Source: an uncultured Anaerolineae bacterium (GTDB lineage Bacteria > Chloroflexota > Anaerolineae > J036 > Brachytrichaceae). Taken from it: 64,000 bases of DNA. A model generated the notes under the pieces. That model had not been told where the DNA came from. It searched no databases and saw only the letters and a program-made list of their open reading frames with translations. Numbering within the stretch: the stretch's first letter is position 1; every line of letters starts with the position of its first letter. The position numbers were made by a program, and so were the translations under genes. The stretch lies in contig CALIMH010000004.1 of assembly GCA_938028725.1 (NCBI GenBank), forward strand, positions 62,001 to 126,000, in the 5' to 3' direction. Positions 25,467 through 33,247 of this stretch are shown piece by piece.

Positions 25467-26435
25467 ATGTTAACGCCGGGCACTGTGCTCCGCGAGCGCT
25501 ATCGCATCACATCCCCAATCGGCCAAGGCGGGATGGGGTCAGTGTTCTTAGCTGAGGATTTGCGGCTGGAGGGACGGCGCTGCGCGGTGAAGGTGATGCG
25601 GATGGACTCATCCATGGGCGCAGCATGGATCGCCGAAGTGCAACGTCAATTCGCCCGTGAGGCAAGCGTTCTTGCTCGCCTCGACCACGTGAATTTGCCG
25701 AAGGTGTCCGACTACTTCATCGAAGGCGACCTGCACTGTCTTGTGATGGACTACGTGGCTGGCAAAAACCTGAAGGAGATCGTGGACGAGGTCCGCCGCC
25801 AGGGGCGCTTCCTCCCCGAAGCTGAAGTGCTGTCGTGGGCGCAGCAGCTATGCGACGCGCTGGAATACATGCACAGCCAAACCCCACCCGTTGTGCATCG
25901 GGACATCAAGCCCAGCAACATCCGCTTCACCCCCAGCGGCATTATCAAGCTCGTGGATTTCGGTCTGGTGAAGCTGATGCATCAAGACGACATGCAGACG
26001 ATCACCGTGCTGCGAGGGCATGGCACGATGGCCTACACGCCACTGGAGCAGTATGGCGAGGACAACTTGCACACGGATGTGCGCGCTGATATCTACGCGC
26101 TGGGTGCGACGCTCTACCACCTGCTCACCAACACGCCCCCGGCCGACGCGCGCCGCCGCTTCTTGGAGCCTGACGCGCTCGTGCCGATCCGCGCGCTCAA
26201 TCCCGCGGTCAGCCTGCACGTGGAGTCGGCCGTGTTATCGGCTATGGCCTTGCATCCTAGCGACCGACCGGCGAGCATCGCTGAATTCCGTCACATGCTG
26301 TTCGTGCTTCCCTCGGACACCACGCGCACCCAGTGGTTGCGCCTTCAGCAACGTGCAAACCCGGTGAGGGACAACTGGCCGTGGTTGCTGCTGGCAGGTG
26401 CGGCGACGGGGGCTGCGTTGATCCTCTCGCTGTGA
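25467..26435 (+). CDS. Ser/Thr protein kinase (PknB-like) with C-terminal membrane anchor
   Basis: A 322-residue Hanks-type kinase. Seen are the glycine loop [10 protein letters not shown] (18-27), the ATP-lysine in CAVKVM (K42), catalytic HRDIKPSN (D146), DFGL (D164) and the bacterial activation-segment end [11 protein letters not shown]. The kinase domain fills almost the whole protein. The last 18 residues ([19 protein letters not shown]) are a single membrane helix, so the kinase faces the cytoplasm and has no external sensor such as PASTA. Ligand sensing would need partners. nadD begins 6 bp after the stop and may be co-transcribed. Confidence 0.93.
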   Translation: MLTPGTVLRERYRITSPIGQGGMGSVFLAEDLRLEGRRCAVKVMRMDSSMGAAWIAEVQRQFAREASVLARLDHVNLPKVSDYFIEGDLHCLVMDYVAGKNLKEIVDEVRRQGRFLPEAEVLSWAQQLCDALEYMHSQTPPVVHRDIKPSNIRFTPSGIIKLVDFGLVKLMHQDDMQTITVLRGHGTMAYTPLEQYGEDNLHTDVRADIYALGATLYHLLTNTPPADARRRFLEPDALVPIRALNPAVSLHVESAVLSAMALHPSDRPASIAEFRHMLFVLPSDTTRTQWLRLQQRANPVRDNWPWLLLAGAATGAALILSL

Positions 26436-26441
26436 TTGATC

Positions 26442-27038
26442 ATGGAGATTGGCATCTTCGGCGGCACATTCGACCCGCCGCACATCGGTCACCTGATCGT
26501 CGCCGATCAAGCGCTGCATCAGCTTCAGCTCGATGAGGTTTGGTTCTGCCCTGTTGGGCAGCCGCCGCACAAGCACAACGGTGAACTCACGCCGGCCCAT
26601 CATCGCGTGCACATGACGCGCCTGGCAATCGCCGATCATGAGCGCTTCCGCATTTCCACGATAGACGTGGACCGGCCACCACCGCACTACACCAGCGGCT
26701 TGCTGCGCGCGCTCTGCCAAGCCTTCCCCCAACACCATTGGACCTTCCTCATGGGCGCGGACTCGCTAATGGACTTGCCAAATTGGCACGAGCCAGATTA
26801 CCTGTTGCAGGTGGCCGATCTCGCAGTGGCATTGCGACCTGATGTCGCGCTGGATTTGAGCACGGTGGAGGCAGCGCTGCCACAAATCCGCGCCTCGCTG
26901 CGATGGGTGCGCACACCGCTGCTCGACGTGTCCTCCAGCGAGCTGCGCCGCATGGCTCGACAGGGCGCTTCGCTGCGTTACCTCGTCCCCAGAGCGGTGG
27001 AGGCATACATCACCCAGGTGCAGTTGTATGCCCGTTGA
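26442..27038 (+). CDS. nadD: Nicotinate-nucleotide adenylyltransferase
   Basis: A 198-residue nucleotidyltransferase that adenylates nicotinic acid mononucleotide in NAD synthesis. It has the T/HxGH-type motif GIFGGTFDPPHIGHLIVA at the N terminus and the C-terminal ISSTxxR-like DVSSSELRRMARQG. FLMGADSLMDLPNWHEPD is typical of NadD. The start is placed at ATG 26442; a TTG at 26436 would add two residues. It abuts the kinase stop codon, suggesting one transcript. Confidence 0.95.
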   Translation: MEIGIFGGTFDPPHIGHLIVADQALHQLQLDEVWFCPVGQPPHKHNGELTPAHHRVHMTRLAIADHERFRISTIDVDRPPPHYTSGLLRALCQAFPQHHWTFLMGADSLMDLPNWHEPDYLLQVADLAVALRPDVALDLSTVEAALPQIRASLRWVRTPLLDVSSSELRRMARQGASLRYLVPRAVEAYITQVQLYAR

Positions 27039-27086
27039 AGGCCGATGCCGGCCCTCGGCAGGCATGCCCAGGATAGATCGCCACTC

Positions 27087-27092
27087 TATAAT
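27087..27092 (+). promoter_or_regulatory. -10 box (TATAAT) 8 nt before ATG 27101
   Basis: A consensus TATAAT ends 8 nt before the ATG of the receiver-DUF309 gene. There is no Shine-Dalgarno sequence. It is one of the clearest leaderless candidates in the window. Confidence 0.6.
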
Positions 27093-27100
27093 CTCCATCC

Positions 27101-27874
27101 ATGAGGCCTAAGGCGCTGGCGCTGCTCTGCGACGATCTGCTGTCTCAAACTCCCATTGAGATGGCGGCTGAGCAGCTCGGTTACTGCCTGGCATTGGCTG
27201 AGCCTACCAAAGATGCCGTGGACTGGCTGGTTGAGCTGCAGCCAGACTTGATCTTGGTGGACTTGTCCGTCCGCAACATAGACTGGTATGCCTGGGTGCT
27301 GGCGGTCAAGACCAACCCGGCCACGCGCAAAATCCCGATCGTCGGCTTTGGGCCGCACAAAGATGCGCAGACGCTGACGCGCGCACGCCATGCTGGTTGT
27401 GATGCAGTGGTGAGCAACGGCGCCTTGATGGCGGACGTCGCTGGCGCGATCCGGCGTTATGCTCGACCTGACGAAAGCGAGGCGCTGGAGCAGCAAGCAC
27501 GACAACCGCTCCCTGAGCTGGCTCGCCGAGCGATTGAGCAGTTCAATCGCGGCGAATTCTGGGAGCAGCACGAGACGTTCGAGCAACTCTGGCGCCAGGA
27601 GCGTGGGCCTGTACGGCAGATGTATCAGGGCATTTTGCAGGTCGGCGTGGCGTATTACCAGATTCAGCGTCGCAACTACACCGGCGCCCGCAAGCTCTTC
27701 CAGCGCGCCTGGCAATACCTGCGCGTGCTGCCCGACGTGTGTCAAGGCGTGGACGTCGCCACACTGCGCGCCGACGCCCAAGCTGCGCTTGCCGCGCTCG
27801 AGCAGTTAGGGCCGGCGCGCATCGCTGAGTTCGACCTGTCCCTCTTCAAGCCCATTCGGCTGGTGGAGGGTTGA
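27101..27874 (+). CDS. Degenerate receiver-like domain fused to DUF309
   Basis: A 257-residue two-part protein. Residues 1-120 look like a CheY-type receiver: acidic pair D11-D12 and the phosphoacceptor-position D54 in LILVDLSV. The conserved Thr/Ser after strand 4 is Gly (IVGFGPHK) and the conserved Lys before the last helix is Asn (AVVSNGAL), so phosphorylation switching is doubtful. Residues 140-215 are a DUF309 domain, a small helical family with the pattern FNRGEFWEQHETFEQLWR and MYQGILQVGVAYYQIQRRN. The role of DUF309 is unknown. The gene is preceded by its own consensus -10 box and followed by fabL after 46 bp. Confidence 0.82.
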   Translation: MRPKALALLCDDLLSQTPIEMAAEQLGYCLALAEPTKDAVDWLVELQPDLILVDLSVRNIDWYAWVLAVKTNPATRKIPIVGFGPHKDAQTLTRARHAGCDAVVSNGALMADVAGAIRRYARPDESEALEQQARQPLPELARRAIEQFNRGEFWEQHETFEQLWRQERGPVRQMYQGILQVGVAYYQIQRRNYTGARKLFQRAWQYLRVLPDVCQGVDVATLRADAQAALAALEQLGPARIAEFDLSLFKPIRLVEG

Positions 27875-27920
27875 GTGAACCCCCCGAATCTGAGCAAGCT
27901 GACCGCGCTTTCCCGGCAAC

Positions 27921-28703
27921 ATGTTTGACTTCTCCAACAAAATTGCCCTCATCACCGGCAGCGGTCGCGGCATTGGCAAAGCGACAGCGCTGCACTTCGC
28001 CCGCTTGGGCGCCGACATTGTGGTCAACTATTTGCGCAAGCAAAGCGCTGCGGAGGAGACCGCGCATGAGATCGCGGCACTGGGCCGCCGCGTCCTCGTA
28101 GTCAAAGCTGACGTCGGTGACCCGGATGACCTGAACCGCTTGTTCGACACGGTGGAGGCGCACTTCGGCGGTCTGGACTTTTTGATCAACAACGCTGCAT
28201 CCGGCTACATCCGCCCGATTGTGGAGCAGAAGGTGAAGGGTTGGGATTGGACGATGAACATCAACGCGCGGGCAGCGTTGTTCGCCGCGCAGCGCGCGGC
28301 GCCGTTGATGCAACGCCGCGGTGGTGGCGCAATTGTCAACGTCAGCAGCATCGGCAGCCTGCGCGCGCTGCCGGACTACGTAGTGGTGGGCGCGTCCAAG
28401 GGCGCGTTAGAAGCGGTCACCCGCTACTGCGCGGTCGAGTTCTCGCCGATGAACATCGTGGTCAACTGCGTGGCGCCGGGCATTATTAAAACCGATGCGC
28501 TGCAATTTTTTAAGGACAGCGATCTGATGTTGAAGCTGGCCTTGCAGCGCACCCCTGCTGGTCGGCTGGTCGAGCCGCAAGATGTTGCGGAGGTGATCGC
28601 GTTCCTATGCAGCCCCAGCGCGCGGATGATCCGCGGTCAAGTGATCACAATTGACGGCGGCTGGAGCATTGACGTGGGACGCGATTGGCCTACGATGAGC
28701 TGA
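27921..28703 (+). CDS. fabL: Enoyl-ACP reductase III (FabL-like SDR)
   Basis: A 260-residue short-chain dehydrogenase. The NAD(P) loop is TGSGRGIGKATALHFARLG. NNAASGYIRPI and WDWTMNINARAALFAAQRAA match FabL closely, and the catalytic Tyr-X6-Lys is in DYVVVGASKGALEA. GRLVEPQDVAEVIAFLCS and MIRGQVITIDGG also fit. The Tyr-X6-Lys spacing separates enoyl reductases from ordinary Tyr-X3-Lys SDRs. It would reduce the 2-enoyl-ACP double bond in fatty acid elongation, serving the fabF-fabH pair at 16-18 kb. A Cas4-like gene starts 4 bp after its stop. Confidence 0.88.
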   Translation: MFDFSNKIALITGSGRGIGKATALHFARLGADIVVNYLRKQSAAEETAHEIAALGRRVLVVKADVGDPDDLNRLFDTVEAHFGGLDFLINNAASGYIRPIVEQKVKGWDWTMNINARAALFAAQRAAPLMQRRGGGAIVNVSSIGSLRALPDYVVVGASKGALEAVTRYCAVEFSPMNIVVNCVAPGIIKTDALQFFKDSDLMLKLALQRTPAGRLVEPQDVAEVIAFLCSPSARMIRGQVITIDGGWSIDVGRDWPTMS

Positions 28704-28707
28704 ACGC

Positions 28708-29226
28708 ATGAGCGTGACGCTGGCGCTGCTGGCGTTGCTGTTGGCGCTGGTGCTGTTGGTGCTGAGCCAAATGCTGCAGCGCGCCATCGGCGCCGCCGGC
28801 GGGCCGGTGGTGTATGACGACACCGGCGCATTGCAGCGCAACACCCGCGCACTGTATTCGCCGCGCTATCGCCTCTCCGGCAGACCAGACTTTCTGTTGC
28901 GCACCGAAGATGCTGTGATCCCCATGGAGCTGAAAGCCACTGCGGCACCATCCCAGCCGTATCGCGGTCATCGGCTTCAGCTGGCGGCGTATTGCCTGCT
29001 GGTGGAGGAAACATGGGGCAAAGCGCCACCCTACGGCATCATCCGCTACACTGATCGCGAGTTTCGCTTGCCCTACGATGCGCAGCTGAAAGCCGAGCTT
29101 CTGCACACGCTGGAGGAGATGCGAGCTGCGCTGAAGGGCGCCGGCGCGTCGCGCAACCACGACGAGCGTGGGCGGTGCGTGCGCTGCGCGGTGCGGGATG
29201 CGTGCGATGAGCGCTTGGCCGGTTAG
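28708..29226 (+). CDS. Membrane-anchored Cas4-like PD-(D/E)XK nuclease
   Basis: A 172-residue protein. Residues 3-22 form one membrane helix. The rest is a compact RecB/Cas4-type nuclease: RYRLSGRPDFLLRTEDAV with D61, PMELKATA with E74 and K76, and HRLQLAAYCLLVEETWG (motif III-like Q91/Y95). The end CVRCAVRDACDERL provides C157, C160 and C166. Cas4 usually holds four Cys for a 4Fe-4S cluster, one near the N terminus; no fourth Cys is seen there, so cluster binding is uncertain. No CRISPR array or other cas gene is nearby, so a CRISPR role is not supported. DNA-end processing or uptake at the membrane is conceivable. Confidence 0.82.
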   Translation: MSVTLALLALLLALVLLVLSQMLQRAIGAAGGPVVYDDTGALQRNTRALYSPRYRLSGRPDFLLRTEDAVIPMELKATAAPSQPYRGHRLQLAAYCLLVEETWGKAPPYGIIRYTDREFRLPYDAQLKAELLHTLEEMRAALKGAGASRNHDERGRCVRCAVRDACDERLAG

Positions 29227-29327
29227 CTGCGGCGCGGGCCTTCGCAAGAAAGCCGCTTGCTGCGTTGTGTGCGTTCTCATCCGCGCTGCCGCGTGTCGCT
29301 ACAATCCCAGAGTGAGGTTGCACGGAG

Positions 29328-30341
29328 ATGCATACATTGAACTTTGCTGTGTGGCGGCGCGCGCTGGGCGGCGTGCCGCGGCTGCACAGGGAGGAGTGGC
29401 TTGGCTTAGACCCGATCGCCCGCTGGTTGATCGCCACCCGCGCAGCAGTCTTGATCATGACGTTTATCTCGGCAGCGCTGGCTGGCATCTTCGCAGCGCG
29501 CGCCGGGAAGTTCGACCTGCTACCTTGGGCGCTGACCACACTGGGCTTGGTCATGGCGCATGCCACCAACAATCTCCTCAACGACATGACCGATTACGCT
29601 CGAGGCGTAGATCGTGGCAACTACTACCGCGCCCAGTACGGCGTGCAGCCGCTAGAAGTGGGCTTCTGGACGATGCGTGATGCGTGGCGCTACACCCTCT
29701 TCACCGGCGCCGTGGCGCTCGCTTGCGGCGTGGCACTGGTGGCGTTGCGCGGTGGCCTGACGTTGCCTCTGCTCGTGGCTGGCGCTTTCTTCGTTGTGGC
29801 TTACACGTGGCCGCTCAAATACATCGGCTTGGGAGAAGTGGCGGTGATCGTGGTGTGGGGGCCGCTGATGATCGGCGGCGGCTACTACGTGATCACTGGG
29901 GAGTGGGATTGGAACGTGGTGCTGGGCGGCTTGCCCTACGCGCTTGGCACAACGATGGTGATCTTCGGCAAGCACATTGACAAGCGCGAGGCAGACAGAG
30001 CGCGCCGCATTTACACCCTGCCGGTCTTGCTGGGCGATCGATTGGCGCGCGCTGTGGCCTTGGCCTGCATGGTGTTGCAATACGTGCTGGTGGTGGGGCT
30101 TGTGCTATCCGGCTTCTTCACGCCAATGCTGTTGGTGGTGCTGCTGGCGTTGCGCACCTTTGCGCTCACCTGGCGCATGTTCCAGCTCCCCAAGCCCGCG
30201 CAAAGACCGGACTGGTTTCCTGCCGACGCTTGGCCCACATGGCTGGCGGCATTCGCGTTTGCACATAACCGCGCCTTTGGGTTGCTCTTTTTGGCAGGCT
30301 TGCTGGTTGAGACGCTGCTCAAGTTGGCGGGGGTGGCGTGA
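29328..30341 (+). CDS. UbiA-family prenyltransferase (MenA-like)
   Basis: A 337-residue integral membrane prenyltransferase with about eight or nine helices. The two Asp-rich motifs that bind prenyl diphosphate through Mg are ATNNLLNDMTDYARGVD and GKHIDKREADRARRIYTLP. A MenA-type role (prenylation of 1,4-dihydroxy-2-naphthoate in menaquinone synthesis) is the best guess and fits the complex I genes just downstream; other quinone or chlorophyll/haem prenyltransferases are possible. TACAAT (29300-29305) lies 22 nt upstream and GGAG sits directly before the ATG. Confidence 0.85.
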   Translation: MHTLNFAVWRRALGGVPRLHREEWLGLDPIARWLIATRAAVLIMTFISAALAGIFAARAGKFDLLPWALTTLGLVMAHATNNLLNDMTDYARGVDRGNYYRAQYGVQPLEVGFWTMRDAWRYTLFTGAVALACGVALVALRGGLTLPLLVAGAFFVVAYTWPLKYIGLGEVAVIVVWGPLMIGGGYYVITGEWDWNVVLGGLPYALGTTMVIFGKHIDKREADRARRIYTLPVLLGDRLARAVALACMVLQYVLVVGLVLSGFFTPMLLVVLLALRTFALTWRMFQLPKPAQRPDWFPADAWPTWLAAFAFAHNRAFGLLFLAGLLVETLLKLAGVA

Positions 30342-30373
30342 TGCATCGGGCTGCGTTTGAGCTTAAGCAAAGC

Positions 30374-30401
30374 TTGACGCGCCCGGCAGCGCGGCTATAA
30401 T
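30374..30401 (+). promoter_or_regulatory. Promoter of the nuo cluster (TTGACG-16-TATAAT)
   Basis: TTGACG (30374-30379) and a consensus TATAAT (30396-30401) are separated by 16 nt. Transcription would begin near 30408, giving a leader of about 90 nt before nuoA. This is the strongest sigma-70-type promoter for the energy block. Confidence 0.75.
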
Positions 30402-30496
30402 CCCATTCGCTTCGTGCGAAAGATGAATAGCCACAGCGGCGCTTGCCGTAATGACCTGCGATGCTGTGGCTAATTTGTGTGACAAGGACGACTGCG

Positions 30497-30853
30497 ATGA
30501 GAACCGACTTCGCCTTCGTTGGCGTCATGATGGTCACCGCAGCGCTGCTGATGGGGGTCACCCTGATCGCTGCGGCGCTGCTGCGTCCCAAGAAGCCAAA
30601 CCCGGCCAAGCTGGAGACGTACGAGTGCGGCATGAGCACTGTCGGCGATACGTGGGTGCAGTTCCGCGTGCAGTACTACATCCTGGCGCTGGTCTTTGTC
30701 TTGTTTGACATTGAGGCGCTGCTGTTGTTCCCCATCGCCTTCGCCTTCAATTCACTCACGCTCTTTGCCGTTGCAAATGTTGTCTTGTTTGTGCTTGTCC
30801 TTCTACTGGCGCTGATTTACGCCTGGCGGAAGGGTGCGCTGGACTGGGAATGA
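30497..30853 (+). CDS. nuoA: NADH-quinone oxidoreductase subunit A
   Basis: A 118-residue, three-helix subunit of the complex I membrane arm next to the quinone site. The conserved loop KLETYECGMSTVGDTWVQFR includes the reactive-site cysteine region, followed by YYILALVFVLFDIEALLLFP. The start ATG 30497 has AAGGA 8 nt upstream. An in-frame codon at 30461 lacks this support. It is the first gene of the cluster, but a perfect hairpin with a T-run follows it before nuoH. nuoB, C, D and I, which normally follow nuoA, are absent. Confidence 0.95.
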   Translation: MRTDFAFVGVMMVTAALLMGVTLIAAALLRPKKPNPAKLETYECGMSTVGDTWVQFRVQYYILALVFVLFDIEALLLFPIAFAFNSLTLFAVANVVLFVLVLLLALIYAWRKGALDWE

Positions 30854-30856
30854 GCT

Positions 30857-30888
30857 CTGACAGAGGCCGATCTCTGTCAGTTTTGTTG
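30857..30888 (+). terminator. Intrinsic terminator or attenuator between nuoA and nuoH
   Basis: Arms CTGACAGAG (30857-30865) and CTCTGTCAG (30872-30880) form a perfect 9-bp stem with a 6-nt loop, followed at once by TTTTGTTG. It starts 4 nt after the nuoA stop and ends before the nuoH ATG at 30894. As drawn it should end or reduce transcription after nuoA. Confidence 0.75.
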
Positions 30889-30893
30889 TACGT

Positions 30894-32147
30894 ATGGACG
30901 TCATTAGCAACTTGCTCAAGATCATCAGCGACTTTGTCGCAGAGCTGATCCGCAGCATCTTCGGTTTCAGCCCATTCTTGGCGGAGCTCATCACAATGGG
31001 GCTGGCTGCGGTGGTGCTGGCCACGTTCGCTGCGCTGTCGTTCATGGGGTTGACTTACGTCGAGCGCAAGGTGGTGGCGCGCATCCAGGACCGCATCGGC
31101 CCGAACCAAGCCGGCCCATTTGGCTTGTTGCAACCCATCGCCGATGGCATCAAGATGTTCACCAAGGAGGACACAACCCCCGCCGCCGCCGACCGCTGGG
31201 TATACAACCTGGCGCCGCTGGTGATCGCAGTGTTTGCGCTGACCACTTACGCCGTGCTGCCGTTCGCGCCGGGCGTGGTGGGCACCAATCTGAACGTGGG
31301 TGTGTTCTTCATACTGGCGATCGGTTCTGGCAGCATCATCGCCATCTTGATGGCGGGCTGGGGCAGCAACAACAAGTATGCGCTGCTCGGTGCTTTCCGC
31401 ACAGTGGCGCAGCTGGTCGGCTATGAGGTGCCGATGCTGCTGAACCTGTTGCCAGTGGTGATGCTGACTGGCTCGATGAGCCTGATTGACATTGTGAACC
31501 ACCAGACAACGCTAGACGGCAACCCCGGCATCCCGCACATTATCTATCTCCCCTTGTCGGCGCTGGTGTTCCTCATTAGCGGCGTTGCCGAGACAGGGCG
31601 TTCCCCCTTCGACTTATTGGAGGCGGAGTCGGAGATCGTGGCCGGCTTCCACACTGAATACAGCGGCATGAAGTTCGCGCTGTTCTTCCTGGGCGAGTAT
31701 GTGAACGCGCTGGCAGTGTCGTTTGTCTTCGCCACGCTCTTCCTCGGCGGCTATGCCGGTCCGATCCTGCCGCCCTACATTTGGCTTCTGCTAAAGGCCG
31801 CGCTGGTGTTCTTCGTGCTGATGTGGCTGCGTGGCACATTGCCGCGCGTCCGCATTGACCAGATGCACAACTTGAACTGGAAATTCCTTGTCCCGATGAG
31901 CATTGTGAACTTGGTGCTGGTCATGCTGGCGTTGAAGCTCTTCCCTGCTTCAGCGGCAGCGCAGGCGGCCTCAGGCGGCGTGTTGGTTAGCCCTGGTGCG
32001 CAAGCGGTCATCTTGATGCTGATCAATCTGGCCGTGTTGCTCGTCTCTCTGTCGCTGGTCGGACGCGCCGCGCGCCGTCTGCGCATGCAGGAGGAGGCGC
32101 TGCTCGCCCAGCGTCGAGCTGCGAACATGGCGATGGCGCGCGCATAA
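30894..32147 (+). CDS. nuoH: NADH-quinone oxidoreductase subunit H
   Basis: A 417-residue membrane subunit forming the quinone-access channel between peripheral and membrane arms. Seen are YVERKVVARIQDRIGPNQAG, the PxxDGIKMFTKED loop and the cytoplasmic glutamate-rich loop SPFDLLEAESEIVAGFHTEY. About eight helices are present. The length exceeds the common ~330 because of an N-terminal helix and a C-terminal extension with one more hydrophobic segment (about 360-390) and a basic tail. The ATG follows the nuoA hairpin with no clear Shine-Dalgarno sequence. Confidence 0.95.
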   Translation: MDVISNLLKIISDFVAELIRSIFGFSPFLAELITMGLAAVVLATFAALSFMGLTYVERKVVARIQDRIGPNQAGPFGLLQPIADGIKMFTKEDTTPAAADRWVYNLAPLVIAVFALTTYAVLPFAPGVVGTNLNVGVFFILAIGSGSIIAILMAGWGSNNKYALLGAFRTVAQLVGYEVPMLLNLLPVVMLTGSMSLIDIVNHQTTLDGNPGIPHIIYLPLSALVFLISGVAETGRSPFDLLEAESEIVAGFHTEYSGMKFALFFLGEYVNALAVSFVFATLFLGGYAGPILPPYIWLLLKAALVFFVLMWLRGTLPRVRIDQMHNLNWKFLVPMSIVNLVLVMLALKLFPASAAAQAASGGVLVSPGAQAVILMLINLAVLLVSLSLVGRAARRLRMQEEALLAQRRAANMAMARA

Positions 32148-32171
32148 ATCCATCCTGGGAGGGCTTCAACG

Positions 32172-32879
32172 ATGGGAATCACCGTGCAGCAAGTGATATT
32201 TGTGTGCTTGGCGGCCATTGTCTTGGGGGCCGCTTTATTTGTGGTGACCACCCGCAACTTGTTTCGAGGGGCGCTGATGCTGGCGCTTGCCTTCCTCGGC
32301 GTGGCGGGCTTTTACGTGCTGCTTGACTTGGGGCTGTTCGCGGTGGCGCAGGTGATGATCTACATCGGCGCGATCTCGATCCTCATTATCTTCTCGGTCA
32401 TGCTGACGTGCGGCATGCAGGCGATGATCCCGCGCAACGCGCAAGCAGGCGGAGTGGCCATCTTGGCTGCGCTGCTGTTTGTGCTGCTCGCTTTGGTGTT
32501 CGGACCAGTGCGTTTGACGCTGGACTTGACCGGCGTGCCACTGCTATCCACCCTGTTCCGCACTGAGACGCCGCGCGTTGTCGGCGATGTGCCCTGGCGC
32601 TACAACACCCAGGCCGTTGCGGAGACTTACATCAGCGACTTTGGGCGTGCCTTGGTGGACATCAACCAATTCCTGCTCCCCTTCTTGCTGATCGCTTTTC
32701 TTGTGGATGTGGTGCTGGCCGGCGCCATCTTGATCGCGCGCCAGCGCAAACCCGCTGAAGTGCTTGCCGAGCAGCAGGAGATCGCCGCGGAGGAGGCCGC
32801 CGAGGCTGCTGCGTTGCGCACGGCAGAAGGCGCTCCCGCTATGCCATCAACCGCTGCGGCAACCGTGGCTGACCACTAA
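32172..32879 (+). CDS. nuoJ: NADH-quinone oxidoreductase subunit J
   Basis: A 235-residue, five-helix subunit that links the quinone module to the antiporter-like subunits. The pi-bulge helix region VAQVMIYIGAISILIIFSVM and the N-terminal ALMLALAFLGVAGFYVLLDL are typical. The C terminus is an Ala/Glu-rich hydrophilic tail (EIAAEEAAEAAALR), longer than usual. GGGAGGG lies 6 nt before the ATG. It sits between nuoH and nuoK in the standard order. Confidence 0.94.
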   Translation: MGITVQQVIFVCLAAIVLGAALFVVTTRNLFRGALMLALAFLGVAGFYVLLDLGLFAVAQVMIYIGAISILIIFSVMLTCGMQAMIPRNAQAGGVAILAALLFVLLALVFGPVRLTLDLTGVPLLSTLFRTETPRVVGDVPWRYNTQAVAETYISDFGRALVDINQFLLPFLLIAFLVDVVLAGAILIARQRKPAEVLAEQQEIAAEEAAEAAALRTAEGAPAMPSTAAATVADH

Positions 32880-32904
32880 CTTGAGACTCTGGAGAAACGC
32901 AACC

Positions 32905-33237
32905 ATGCCAACACCAAACGTCATCAATGGCATACCGCTGTGGTGGTATCTCCTCGTCGCCAGCGGCTTGTTTGCAATTGGGCTGTATGGCGTGTTAGCC
33001 CGCAAAAATGCCATCGCCATGCTGATGGGGGTGGAGCTCATGCTGAATTCGGTCAACTTGAATTTGCTGGCCTTCTGGCGCTATCTAAACCCCACCTCTG
33101 CTGCTGGCATGGCGTTTGCGGCCTTCGTGTTCGTTGTGGCCGCTGCTGAGGCTGCAGTTGGCCTGGCGCTGATTATCTCGGTCTATCGCACCTTGCACAG
33201 CATTGACCCTGAAAAGCTGGACCAACTGAAGCTGTGA
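32905..33237 (+). CDS. nuoK: NADH-quinone oxidoreductase subunit K
   Basis: A 110-residue, three-helix subunit carrying two buried glutamates of the proton path: one in LMGVELMLNSVNLNL and one in VVAAAEAAVGLALI. It is related to MrpC. ATG 32905 has GGAG about 10 nt upstream and gives the normal family length; in-frame upstream codons would add residues unlike the family. It is followed by nuoL after 10 bp. Confidence 0.95.
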   Translation: MPTPNVINGIPLWWYLLVASGLFAIGLYGVLARKNAIAMLMGVELMLNSVNLNLLAFWRYLNPTSAAGMAFAAFVFVVAAAEAAVGLALIISVYRTLHSIDPEKLDQLKL

Positions 33238-33247
33238 GTGAGAGATC

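Noticed and set aside
28708-29226. CRISPR-Cas locus suggested by the Cas4-like protein
   Set aside because: No direct repeats with regular spacers and no other cas genes occur in the window, and the protein has a membrane anchor.
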